A stretch of 64,000 nucleotides of DNA, taken from assembly GCF_900182915.1 (NCBI RefSeq), contig NZ_FXUG01000005.1, positions 124,001 through 188,000 of the forward strand. Direction: 5' to 3'. Below are positions 19,965-28,075 of the stretch, in pieces. This DNA is from Neorhodopirellula lusitana (GTDB lineage: Bacteria > Planctomycetota > Planctomycetia > Pirellulales > Pirellulaceae). A program made the translations under genes and the position numbers. The notes below the pieces were generated by a model, which was not told the DNA's origin, ran no database searches, and saw only the letters and a list, made by a program, of their open reading frames with translations. How positions within the stretch are numbered: the first letter of the stretch is position 1; every line of letters begins with the position of its first letter.

Positions 19965-21175
19965 GGTGTCGGTTCCAACGGAGAAGGTTTACCAGCGAAT
20001 GCTTCGCCCGCGTCGACTTCGGGAATGATCTCAACCGTGCTGCCTTCCGGTGCATAAACCAGCGTCGTGGTCGCCAAAAGTTCGCCCGGTTCAATGACGT
20101 TTTGATGAACAACCAAATGATCTGCATCCGACCACAACGGATCAATCGTCAAAGAGCGGATTGTCTGTTTCGTGCCGTCAATCAAGTACACCAAATCCAT
20201 CCGTCGAACTGCGGCTCGTGGAATCGCGACCACATCACGCAACGTTTCGCCTTGGATCGACGCGATGACGGGTTGTCCAATTCGCAAAACACGATGTTTG
20301 GAATTCAGTGCAAAGGGATCATCCACGCGAGCGATTGCAAATAGCTCCAGCGAGCCCGCGTCCAACACGCCTTCGGTACGAACAATCTTGGCTTGCCAAA
20401 CGGCGTCGGACGAATCGTTGATCGCGTCACGAAGCTCCAAAGCGACCGGTGGGTCGCCTTCCATCTCGGGCAGACTGACATGCTTCAGCTCTCGGCTGGC
20501 GATCGGCAAACGCACTTCGGCGTAGTCGACCGCAAATACATCGCCCAGCGGTGTGCCCGCGCTGACCAGTTGGCCTTCGCCCACGATCTTGGTTGCGACA
20601 CGACCATCGAACGGGGCGACGATTTTTGTCCGCTCCAAATTTCGCAATGCTTGATCGATCGTTGAAGCAGAAATCTCGACTTCCGATCGAGCCTGCACCA
20701 GCGATGCAAAAGTTTGATCCAGTTCAAGACTGGACGCGCTATCTCGCTCGACAAGCTGCTTCATCCGACCATAGGCCGCCTGATTCAATTTCAGCGTCGC
20801 TTCGGCCAGTTGATTCTCTTCCCGGGCGATCTTCAGTGACGTTTGATAGTCACGATCATCGATCTCCAACAACAGATCGCCTGCCTTAAAATACGAACCG
20901 ACTTCCATGGCCGGGTAAGTGGTCTTGATGGTCCCGGTGACTTCGGCGCTAAGCGTCACGCGATTGTGAGGGCTGACAACTCCGTGGGTGACGATTCGGA
21001 TCGGATAGTCACCCGTGGTGAGGAATTGCACGCGGGTTCGAACGATTTGATCGGCTGGTGCCTCGGCCTCCTTCCGTTCCGGCTCCTCAGACAGCAGCAC
21101 GTATCCGTACACACCGGCAGCCAGGACGCAGAGTGGAATCATCAATCGAATCACGACATGCGTGAGGAATTTCAT
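19961..21175 (-). CDS. RND efflux periplasmic adaptor (membrane fusion protein)
   Basis: An adaptor that links the RND permease to an outer-membrane channel. The start chosen is ATG at 21175, because it begins directly with MKFLTHVVIRLMIPLCVLAAG, a membrane anchor; the frame is open up to 21412 but the extra 79 residues look non-coding. The order is anchor, lipoyl/barrel-sandwich half (VSPHNRVTLSAEVTGTIKT and FKAGDLLLEID), an alpha-helical hairpin at about residues 110-190, the second half (VAPFDGRVATKIVGEGQLVSAG), then beta-barrel and membrane-proximal domains. About 404 residues, typical for HlyD/AcrA-type proteins. The permease gene follows with a 4-nt overlap. Confidence 0.93.
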   Translation of the reverse strand: MKFLTHVVIRLMIPLCVLAAGVYGYVLLSEEPERKEAEAPADQIVRTRVQFLTTGDYPIRIVTHGVVSPHNRVTLSAEVTGTIKTTYPAMEVGSYFKAGDLLLEIDDRDYQTSLKIAREENQLAEATLKLNQAAYGRMKQLVERDSASSLELDQTFASLVQARSEVEISASTIDQALRNLERTKIVAPFDGRVATKIVGEGQLVSAGTPLGDVFAVDYAEVRLPIASRELKHVSLPEMEGDPPVALELRDAINDSSDAVWQAKIVRTEGVLDAGSLELFAIARVDDPFALNSKHRVLRIGQPVIASIQGETLRDVVAIPRAAVRRMDLVYLIDGTKQTIRSLTIDPLWSDADHLVVHQNVIEPGELLATTTLVYAPEGSTVEIIPEVDAGEAFAGKPSPLEPTP

Positions 21176-22534
21176 ACTGAACATTTGCCAGTTGGCGGCA
21201 AGGGGTGCCGAATGGTGGGAAGGTGCGAGGCGGGATGGCAAGATGGAGGCGACATCTTGGCAAGTATTGTGATCGGACAAGCCGCCACGTCGAGTCCCAA
21301 ACAGTCGAATGACCGCAAAGTTTGCCTTCGACGGGACGATTCCCGTGTTAACAATCTCAGTTGCCTCATTCACCACCGAAAGCTGAACGGTTTCCCTCAC
21401 CCGGACGTTCACATCGCGTCTTCCGTTTGCTGGTTTCTCTATACGCTGTTTTTAACGCGAAGACGTAGAGACGCAAAGCTTGTCCGTGGGAACTCCGACT
21501 TTGCAGCCTAGCGACATCGCGTTCAGAAAACCAATCGCTCGCCATCACTGGTGCTTTTCTCTGTGACCTCCGTGTCCTCTGTGGCAAATTTTTCGGCAAA
21601 GACACTTCACCGCGATGCAGCCCAGCAACCGGTCATCGTACAAGTCGTGGCCGAATCGCACCATTCATTCGTGCCCACCAAAGTAGTCTGGACTCTTCTC
21701 TTTGCTTCTGCGCGAAGAACTGCAACTCCGATTGAAGCCCCTCGTCGGCAACTGACCGGACCGCTACGAACCTAAGGTGCTTAAGCCACGGTCAAAAAAT
21801 TCAAAACCATAGGGTGTGCAGCTAAGCAAACTCTCAGCCTGAATCGCCTGCTCAGCCACGACGTTCTGCTACAACAGCCAACTCGCTGTTGCACCTCTCC
21901 TACTCTCACGCTCATCATCCAGAACGTGAGTGCGGACAAGTGACGTTTCAAAATCTCCCTCCATCCCGAATGGCAACGAGTCGGCGCAATGACATGACCA
22001 GCTTAGGGCTTCGCATCAGCTGACAGAAAAGGGATTCACTTTATATACGTTCGGACATCTTTCCACCTAAACACACCAAGCAAGGAAGCCTCTACCTGCC
22101 ATCCTGTGTTCGATCCGTTCCACAATCGTGCCCACACACTCGCCAGTGCGGCGACTTTCACTAAACGTCGCTGATCTCCACCAGACGATCGCGGCAGACC
22201 GTGGCGAGGCAACCTCAATCCCGAACGCTCGCCGAGTCCACATCACCTCGGCAACCGCGAGGGCATCATGTTCACAAGCAACGAGCATCCACCATGGCTG
22301 CATCTCGGCTGCAAGCAAACGGGTCACCCATGGAAACGGGAATCACTTACGTGACATTTTCGGCGCAGTGCAGCGCAAACAGCATTGCTTTTCAAAACAC
22401 AACAAAATCCCCCAAACTCTCCTTCCAATAAAGAATATGCAGTTACGAAACGCTTTGGATTTGCGAAAGGAGACTATGTCGCGATAAGATGCAGCAAACC
22501 CAAAAACCTTCAACAACATTTGTGGAATGCTTTC
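21176..22534. other. Long spacer upstream of the efflux operon and the VOC gene
   Basis: About 1.36 kb between divergent genes with no gene recognised. It contains the repeat-like stretch at 21440-21605. The region immediately upstream of the VOC gene is A/T-richer than its surroundings (around 22380-22440). Confidence 0.4.
21440..21605. repeat. Dispersed-repeat-like segment (ACGTAGAGACGCAAAG / CTCCGTGTCCTCTGTGG)
   Basis: The segment begins with AACGCGAAGACGTAGAGACG and ends with CTGTGACCTCCGTGTCCTCT followed by GTGGCAAATTTTTC. Phrases like these recur in spacers of many bacterial genomes, often near genes for short GxxExxY proteins. Here no intact gene is attached, so it looks like a stranded remnant of such a repeat. 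The call rests on recollection of the motif, not on a second copy in the window. Confidence 0.4.
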
Positions 22535-22966
22535 ATGGTCACTCCCTTTCATCTTGCTTTCCAAGTTCGTGACATTGATGAAGCACGTGATTTCTACGGA
22601 CTCAAAATGGGGCTACCAGAAGGACGAAGTGATACAAATTGGATCGACTTCAACATGTTCGGCCACCAGGTTGTCACTCACCTCAACCCAGCACTTGGCC
22701 CAACCGGTCGCGTTGCGAATCATTGCAACCCGGTCGACAGCCATGCTGTCCCGGTTCCTCATTTCGGCGTGGTTCTAGAAGTCGAAACGTGGAAGCAACT
22801 TTCCGAGCGTGTCCGTGGCTTCATCGATCACTTTATCATCGAACCCTACGTTCGCTTCGAAGGCTTACCAGGTGAGCAATACACCATGTTCTTTGAAGAC
22901 CCCAGTGGCAACGCACTGGAATTCAAAGCATTTGCAGACATCGAAGCCGATCTATTTGCAAAATAG
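22535..22966 (+). CDS. VOC-superfamily protein (glyoxalase/dioxygenase-like)
   Basis: The start chosen is ATG at 22535 (143 residues), because VOC homologues begin with PFHLAFQVRDIDEARDFYG; the open frame extends upstream to 22385 but that part looks random. The protein has two beta-alpha-beta-beta-beta modules: the first around HLAFQV...W.DFNMFGHQVV and the second around PHFGVVLEV...EPYVRFEG...FFEDPSGNALEFKAF. The metal-binding His (first module), His (PHFGV) and Glu (LEFKAF) are all present, so it may be a true metalloenzyme. It resembles small extradiol-dioxygenase-like VOC proteins of unknown substrate. No neighbour gives a clue. Confidence 0.85.
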   Translation: MVTPFHLAFQVRDIDEARDFYGLKMGLPEGRSDTNWIDFNMFGHQVVTHLNPALGPTGRVANHCNPVDSHAVPVPHFGVVLEVETWKQLSERVRGFIDHFIIEPYVRFEGLPGEQYTMFFEDPSGNALEFKAFADIEADLFAK

Positions 22967-23464
22967 CGATATCGATAGACAGAGGGCCGCCTACCGCTTT
23001 TCAAAGAAGAGACCGACTCCGTATAGATCAAACACTTGATCCACATGGATGAAGGAGCGAGACTCGAGGGCAAGCAACTTGAGTCGATAGAGGCAGACGT
23101 GGGCTTTAGGGAAATATCGGGGTGGTCCACTCCGCCCCCCTTTCACCAACGAACATCCTGAGTATCAGTTGACGCCGTCGACTGAACGAACAGCGACAGC
23201 GTTCTGCGAATTCAGAACCGGTGGCAACAGCCTGCTGATTACCTACAAGTCTTTTGCGACGAAGACGCACTCGAAAGACTACCTGATCGCCCCCGAAGGC
23301 GGTCGCAGATTGGCCATATTGAATGCTGCGAAGCACATCGGGGGGCGAAACTCTAGAACACCTTGCCTGAACCACAGGTGCGTTACGCGATCCATGGCTA
23401 ACGTCTGAAATCCCTGCCGGGAAAAGACTATCACTGGTGGGCAATCCACGGATGGCAACAGGGC
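22967..23464. other. Spacer, nothing recognised
   Basis: About 500 bp between the stop of the VOC gene and the stop of a convergent lipoprotein gene. Short frames on both strands lack coding character. No terminator hairpin with a T-run was found. Confidence 0.35.
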
Positions 23465-23662
23465 TTATTCCTCGTCGTCCACCTCGATGGCAGCAAGTCT
23501 TTCTTCGTCTCCGTCGCGTTCTCGGGCAGCAGCGAGTTGTTCTGCGGTCGCGCCGTCGAACGCAGTTCGAAGCTCCCCAGATTGCCCGCAACCTGATGTC
23601 GGCACAATGGCGACGCTGACAAGCAAGAACATGAGGGCGAACGTCTTAATTTGAAAACACAT
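23465..23662 (-). CDS. Small lipoprotein following DUF1559
   Basis: A 65-residue protein with a lipoprotein leader: MCFQIKTFALMFLLVSVAIV, then PTSGCG with lipidation at Cys25. The mature 40 residues are charged and end in an acidic tail (ERLAAIEVDDEE). It follows the DUF1559 gene at 23775-25040 by about 110 bp on the same strand, just as the lipoprotein at 14225 follows its DUF1559 gene. Sequence similarity between the two small proteins is limited to the lipobox and general acidity. Role unknown; co-transcription with the pseudopilin is likely. Confidence 0.72.
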   Translation of the reverse strand: MCFQIKTFALMFLLVSVAIVPTSGCGQSGELRTAFDGATAEQLAAARERDGDEERLAAIEVDDEE

Positions 23663-23774
23663 AAATTGTTCTTTTATCTAGTGAAACATAACAGTAAGGA
23701 TTCAACTTGGCACTCACCCGCAACGACGGCCACCTTGAAACAATGACCGCCAAGTGAGAAGCAAACAACGAAAT

Positions 23775-25040
23775 TCAGAACTCTCCATTGATGATTTCTC
23801 GTGAGGCACGCGTGCCTAAAGCTCCCCACAGACCATACGGACTAATCGAGCCTTTCGCAGAATCGCCTGTACCATCGATGTAAACCATCGGTGCTCGGCG
23901 ATTCCCAGCTTCGATAGAGTCGGTGATGAATTTCACCGCGCCATCCCCCATCAGGACGTGGCATCCACCTTGGTGTCGACTCGATGGAGGACTGGTTCCA
24001 GTGTCGTACCAATTCACGTTGCAGACCTCACTATTCGGAGCAAGGATTGTATACATCCCAGTGAAGTAGTTGTGGAATTCAGCCCAGCGGAATCCGCGGG
24101 CAAAGCTTTCGTTGTAGCTTGAATTGTCTTCCATCAGGGGTGCACCCGCGATCCAGAACTGAGGGCGATCGGGATCAATCTTTCCGCTATCTAAGCAGAT
24201 CGACGGGTTGTCGCGGATCGCACTATTGGATGTATGGTCGTAGCCCATCGTTCGAATGTCACGATCACCTAGGTGCGTCGCGATCTCACCGGCAGCAATC
24301 GTATTGGAAAGACCATCGAGAATGTCACGAAAGGCACACGTTTCTTGCGGTTGGAAGAAGCCACGGTTCTTAGCTTTCGCTTCAATTGACCTACTACGAA
24401 TGGGTGTGTAGGGAACTGAAACGGGCGAGAGTGTTTCGCCAGAAATCGGGTCGTCATCGACATAGAGGCTTCCTCGACTACCGTAGTAACTTGAGTCACC
24501 TAAGCATGCCGCGTAGTTCGTGCGTCCACTGGCGGGAAGTCCGAATCCTGGATCACTTGGACATCGATAGCCTGGAATTTCGGTAACCCAAGGCGGATAG
24601 CCATCGTTTTGGGGCGTGCATCCCATCGGATTCCACGGGTAGCTAATTCCAACTCCGGTAGGGTACTCATCAGACCTGCCGTACAACGGGTTGCTGATTT
24701 GCTCCCACAATGCTTGCTGTTCAATGAAGGGAAGAAGTCCGACTAGGTAACTGAGCCGACGATTGGAAGAGTGAACCGTCGAATTAAAGGTCTCCCAAGG
24801 AATCCCATTCGCCCCGCCCTCAGAACCAGATCCTTGAATCGGCAAGTGATTGTAAGCACTGTGATAGTTGTGTATGGCCAAGCCAATCTGCTTGAAGTTA
24901 TTACTGCATGACATTCGTCTCGCAGCCTCGCGTGCCGCCTGCACTGCTGGAAGCAACAGGCCGACGAGCACTCCTATGATGGCGATGACAACTAGCAGTT
25001 CGACTAGTGTAAAACCGGTCCTAGAACGCATTCGTAACAT
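23775..25040 (-). CDS. DUF1559 pseudopilin-like protein
   Basis: A DUF1559 protein of about 420 residues. The start is placed at ATG 25040 ([16 protein letters not shown]), since the upstream open frame to 25124 adds 28 residues not expected before a prepilin leader; ATG 25031 is also possible. It has the prepilin cleavage and helix ([19 protein letters not shown]), [32 protein letters not shown] and, near the end, [20 protein letters not shown] and [20 protein letters not shown]. It is more similar to the gene at 14722 than to that at 52932. The small lipoprotein gene at 23465 lies directly downstream. Confidence 0.95.
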   Translation of the reverse strand: MLRMRSRTGFTLVELLVVIAIIGVLVGLLLPAVQAAREAARRMSCSNNFKQIGLAIHNYHSAYNHLPIQGSGSEGGANGIPWETFNSTVHSSNRRLSYLVGLLPFIEQQALWEQISNPLYGRSDEYPTGVGISYPWNPMGCTPQNDGYPPWVTEIPGYRCPSDPGFGLPASGRTNYAACLGDSSYYGSRGSLYVDDDPISGETLSPVSVPYTPIRSRSIEAKAKNRGFFQPQETCAFRDILDGLSNTIAAGEIATHLGDRDIRTMGYDHTSNSAIRDNPSICLDSGKIDPDRPQFWIAGAPLMEDNSSYNESFARGFRWAEFHNYFTGMYTILAPNSEVCNVNWYDTGTSPPSSRHQGGCHVLMGDGAVKFITDSIEAGNRRAPMVYIDGTGDSAKGSISPYGLWGALGTRASREIINGEF

Positions 25041-25691
25041 TTTGGAAACACTTTCACTCGAAAGAAACAGAAGTCGCAAAGGAAACCCAGATTCAACAAG
25101 CGTGCTCCTTCTGAGTGCAAGCATCGCATTGTCCGCCCAAATGAATCTCCAGCATGGTATCTACTAACGCAAAACCCACACTACGCGAATGCGCAAACAA
25201 TCCAATTTTTTGCGCAATACATATAAACACTATCGGGTTAAGATAAACGTGTAAAAGGCTTCCAAAGGTTTCTCGCAACATGAATGCGCAACACAACAAC
25301 ACTGACGAACCTCACCGGGAGAATACAGCACCAAAAACATCCGCGTGACATGCTACATAACCCTCTCTGGAAGCAAGGACACCTCACGTTTGAAAAAGCA
25401 TTCTTACACAAAACTTTTCATGTGTTTTTAGTACGAAAGCCATTCGTTTGGGCCTCTCTTGTATCGCCGAACTTACAAGGACAAATAGACATCGCGACGG
25501 TCACCAATTCCAATACTGTTTACCCTATGACATAAGTAGTTTCTCCTCGCCTTACATAGAGTTTGGCACCAACCGGTGGAGACATAAAAAAAGCGAGAGC
25601 CCAACTGGGCGCTCGCTTTTTCGAGTATCGTCGTTTTATAAGCCCCGCTGGAGAAAGGTTGTTACCAAGCGAGGCTAAGGGAGTCCAACCC
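25041..25691. other. Spacer with A/T-rich promoter region
   Basis: This stretch holds the promoter region of the DUF1559 gene (A/T-rich at about 25190-25260) and, at its right end, the terminator of the Ntn-hydrolase gene. No additional gene was recognised. Confidence 0.45.
25588..25621 (-). terminator. Strong intrinsic terminator, able to work in both directions
   Basis: A near-perfect hairpin: AAAAAGCGAG pairs with CTCGCTTTTT, then one A/G mismatch, then GCCC pairs with GGGC around an AACT loop. Both arms begin with A/T runs, so a U-tract follows the stem on either strand. It lies about 70 nt after the stop at 25692 and so ends the minus-strand transcript of the Ntn-hydrolase gene. Confidence 0.9.
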
Positions 25692-27839
25692 TTAATGACT
25701 GAGCTGCTGCCCGCCAACCCAACGCACGCCATCTGCAATGATGTCGTTGGGACCAGATTTGGTTTCCGGATGTGGACTGAAACAAATCACGCGTCCATCG
25801 CCGTAGTTGGAACGGATGATCGCATGGGTGTTCTTCATGGCACCTTCGGGCGCCCCTTTCAAAGCAACCTCGGTAGCAAAACTGGCCAATACTTCGTACG
25901 CAGGCAGGTCCTCATGATCATCCGGGACCAGGAGAGGACCTTGACCGTAGTAGACGGAAACCAATTCATCCGTATCGAATTTTCGGATTCCAGCAGCGGT
26001 CATCTTGAGTTCAACCTCACCTTGACCACGAGCCCAGTGGGTACGGTCAAAAACCCTCGCATTGATTAGATTGAGTGACCACGAATACTGCGAACTCGCT
26101 AAGTATGCTCCTGCGCAGATTCCAACATAGCCTCCTCCATCGGCAACGAAGTCTCGGATTGTTTGACAACCATCTTCACCCAAACGTCGTGCTTGAGCCG
26201 ATCCTGATCCGCCAGGCATCACGACGATGTCAAAGCTATCGAGAGCTCCATCGACGACTTGCTTAGGCTTGATACGCTCTGTGACGAAGCCTTCGTTTTT
26301 GGTGAGAATGCGTAACAAGTTAGCGGCGCCCTTGGTGGGCTTATCGGTGTGATCACAAATCGCGACACGTAAGACACCGCTTTGGATCGGTGTCTTGATG
26401 TAGGCAGAAGGAACGCTCGTCGAAACAAGAGTGTTAAGCACATCACTTTTCAGTTCGTCTAACTCGCCTTGCAACGCCTCCATTGCTTGACCAGCGGTCT
26501 GGTGATGCACTTGGGTTAACGCGGAGATGTCCAGATCGGCGTTTCGATAAGGTTCCAGCGCTGCGTTGGTCTCGGCATAGAGTCTTTCCTCCAACGGAAG
26601 AATGTCTTCCCAGATTCCAGGCAACGCAGCGGTATCAATCAACTTATCACGTCCATCAATGCACCATTCCCGAAGCAGCAACGCCACCTCACCGATTTCG
26701 GCTCCGGTCGGTTCGGTTGCCGCATCAGCGATATCCGAAACACTTGCCCAACAGGGAATTGCGATGGTGAACTTCGGGTCACCCAACATTGTCCACATCG
26801 TCGTGGTGCGAGGATCCTCGCCTTCCGCAACTCCCTCGATCACGACAGCCGAGACAGTCGTGGCGCGGCTGATCGTCTGATCGGTCTCAAGTTCGGCAGG
26901 AAGACTACCCGTGGGTCCGTTGATCGAACCCGGAAAAGCGATTCCATTGCTGTCAGCTAGATCGCGGCAAAGATTTTTCGTCATGAACGGCACCGTAATC
27001 CCCAAAGGTAATTGTTGATGCAGCAAGCCTTTGGCGCGACAGTATCGATTGCTCGAGTACATTCCTGGTGAAAGGTCCGCCGGCGGATCGGCAGGTAGAT
27101 CATTGGCCGTTGTTGAAAAATTGGCGCGGACAAGAAATCCCTCTGGTGCAACCAATGGATCATTGGCATCAAACACTTGATGTGACTTCGGCCCCGACTC
27201 AACAATGGCGGCGCCTCCCTCCGCATCAAGAACTCCAAAGTTAGCTAGCGTCTTACGGCCGGTGATGTCGGTTGCCTGCAACAGTTTAGAGAAATCCTCG
27301 ACCGTACGACAAGTTGATAGAGCGTGTTTCATAAACGAGCCGTTGCCCATGCCCGAAGCCGGATTGTCGTCTCTGAGATCCTTGCTCAATGAATTTTCAA
27401 TACAGAACCCAGCTTCGTTGACTCCCATCCAAACCGAAGATCGCTTACTCGCGTTGACAACCGCTACAAAAGAGATCGGCCCATCGTCAAAGTGCACGAC
27501 CTCGTTGTGGGAACTGCTGCTTGTATCCCGATTCTTCCAAAGGATGGGACGACCGCTCTCTGTGCAGCGACCACTAATCACAGCAGTAGTGCAAGCATCT
27601 GCAATCGGGAGCGTAGCGCTGCCGACCAGCATTCCTATCAAACCAATCTTGAGGGTCAACGAACTGGTGCGAGGCTGGAAACGGTCTAGAAATTTGGTTA
27701 ATCGCATGGACTCACTTCTCTCGTGTTGCGGAGGGCTGCCGCGCCATGACTGCGCGATACGCCAAAGCACCAAAGCAACGCTTGAACCGATAGCTAACGC
27801 AAAAAAGATCACAAGCCACAATGCGACCGAGAGCTCCAC
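25692..27839 (-). CDS. Ntn-hydrolase (C45-like) fused to BPL_N glutamine-amidotransferase-like domain
   Basis: The N-terminal half resembles C45/acyl-transferase Ntn-hydrolases: after a hydrophobic leader comes ADAC-TTAVISGRC, NRDT and VWMGVNEAGFCIENS, and the Cys after ADA would be the catalytic N-terminal nucleophile once the leader is removed. The last 230 residues look like BPL_N, a class I glutamine-amidotransferase-like fold (VAICDHTDKPTKGA, VVMPGGSGSAQA, GGGYVGICAGAYLAS with a nucleophile-elbow Cys). I know of no well-studied protein with this combination. Two starts compete: GTG 27839, with GGAGG five bases upstream, adds an extra TM segment; ATG 27707 starts directly before the leader. 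The frame is open to 27950. It follows the sigma-54 activator gene on the same strand. The substrate is unknown; an amide or peptide is likely. Confidence 0.75.
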   Translation of the reverse strand: MELSVALWLVIFFALAIGSSVALVLWRIAQSWRGSPPQHERSESMRLTKFLDRFQPRTSSLTLKIGLIGMLVGSATLPIADACTTAVISGRCTESGRPILWKNRDTSSSSHNEVVHFDDGPISFVAVVNASKRSSVWMGVNEAGFCIENSLSKDLRDDNPASGMGNGSFMKHALSTCRTVEDFSKLLQATDITGRKTLANFGVLDAEGGAAIVESGPKSHQVFDANDPLVAPEGFLVRANFSTTANDLPADPPADLSPGMYSSNRYCRAKGLLHQQLPLGITVPFMTKNLCRDLADSNGIAFPGSINGPTGSLPAELETDQTISRATTVSAVVIEGVAEGEDPRTTTMWTMLGDPKFTIAIPCWASVSDIADAATEPTGAEIGEVALLLREWCIDGRDKLIDTAALPGIWEDILPLEERLYAETNAALEPYRNADLDISALTQVHHQTAGQAMEALQGELDELKSDVLNTLVSTSVPSAYIKTPIQSGVLRVAICDHTDKPTKGAANLLRILTKNEGFVTERIKPKQVVDGALDSFDIVVMPGGSGSAQARRLGEDGCQTIRDFVADGGGYVGICAGAYLASSQYSWSLNLINARVFDRTHWARGQGEVELKMTAAGIRKFDTDELVSVYYGQGPLLVPDDHEDLPAYEVLASFATEVALKGAPEGAMKNTHAIIRSNYGDGRVICFSPHPETKSGPNDIIADGVRWVGGQQLSH

Positions 27840-27961
27840 TGGAACCTCCCTACGAGAGCAGAACTCACCCTGCGAGCCGAAACTTGGTGAGTCGAAGCAA
27901 GAGCGGTGAAGTGAACGAGGCTCGTGATCGTTGACTTCAAACCAACGCACGATGACTGAAC

Positions 27962-27977
27962 GTCAACACTTGTTGAC
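27962..27977. promoter_or_regulatory. Inverted repeat GTCAAC-N4-GTTGAC, possible operator
   Basis: A perfect 6-bp inverted repeat with a 4-bp spacer lies about 120 bp upstream of the GTG start of the Ntn-hydrolase gene and 100 bp past the end of the activator gene. It could bind a dimeric regulator. No sigma-54 promoter was found between it and the gene. Confidence 0.4.
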
Positions 27978-28075
27978 AAATCGTCATCCGCCTTCATTCC
28001 TGAACCACACGCGTTAGTAGAGAGAGCATCAATACGAGAGCGATGCCATGCGTCGGGGGCTGAATCAGGATACGG

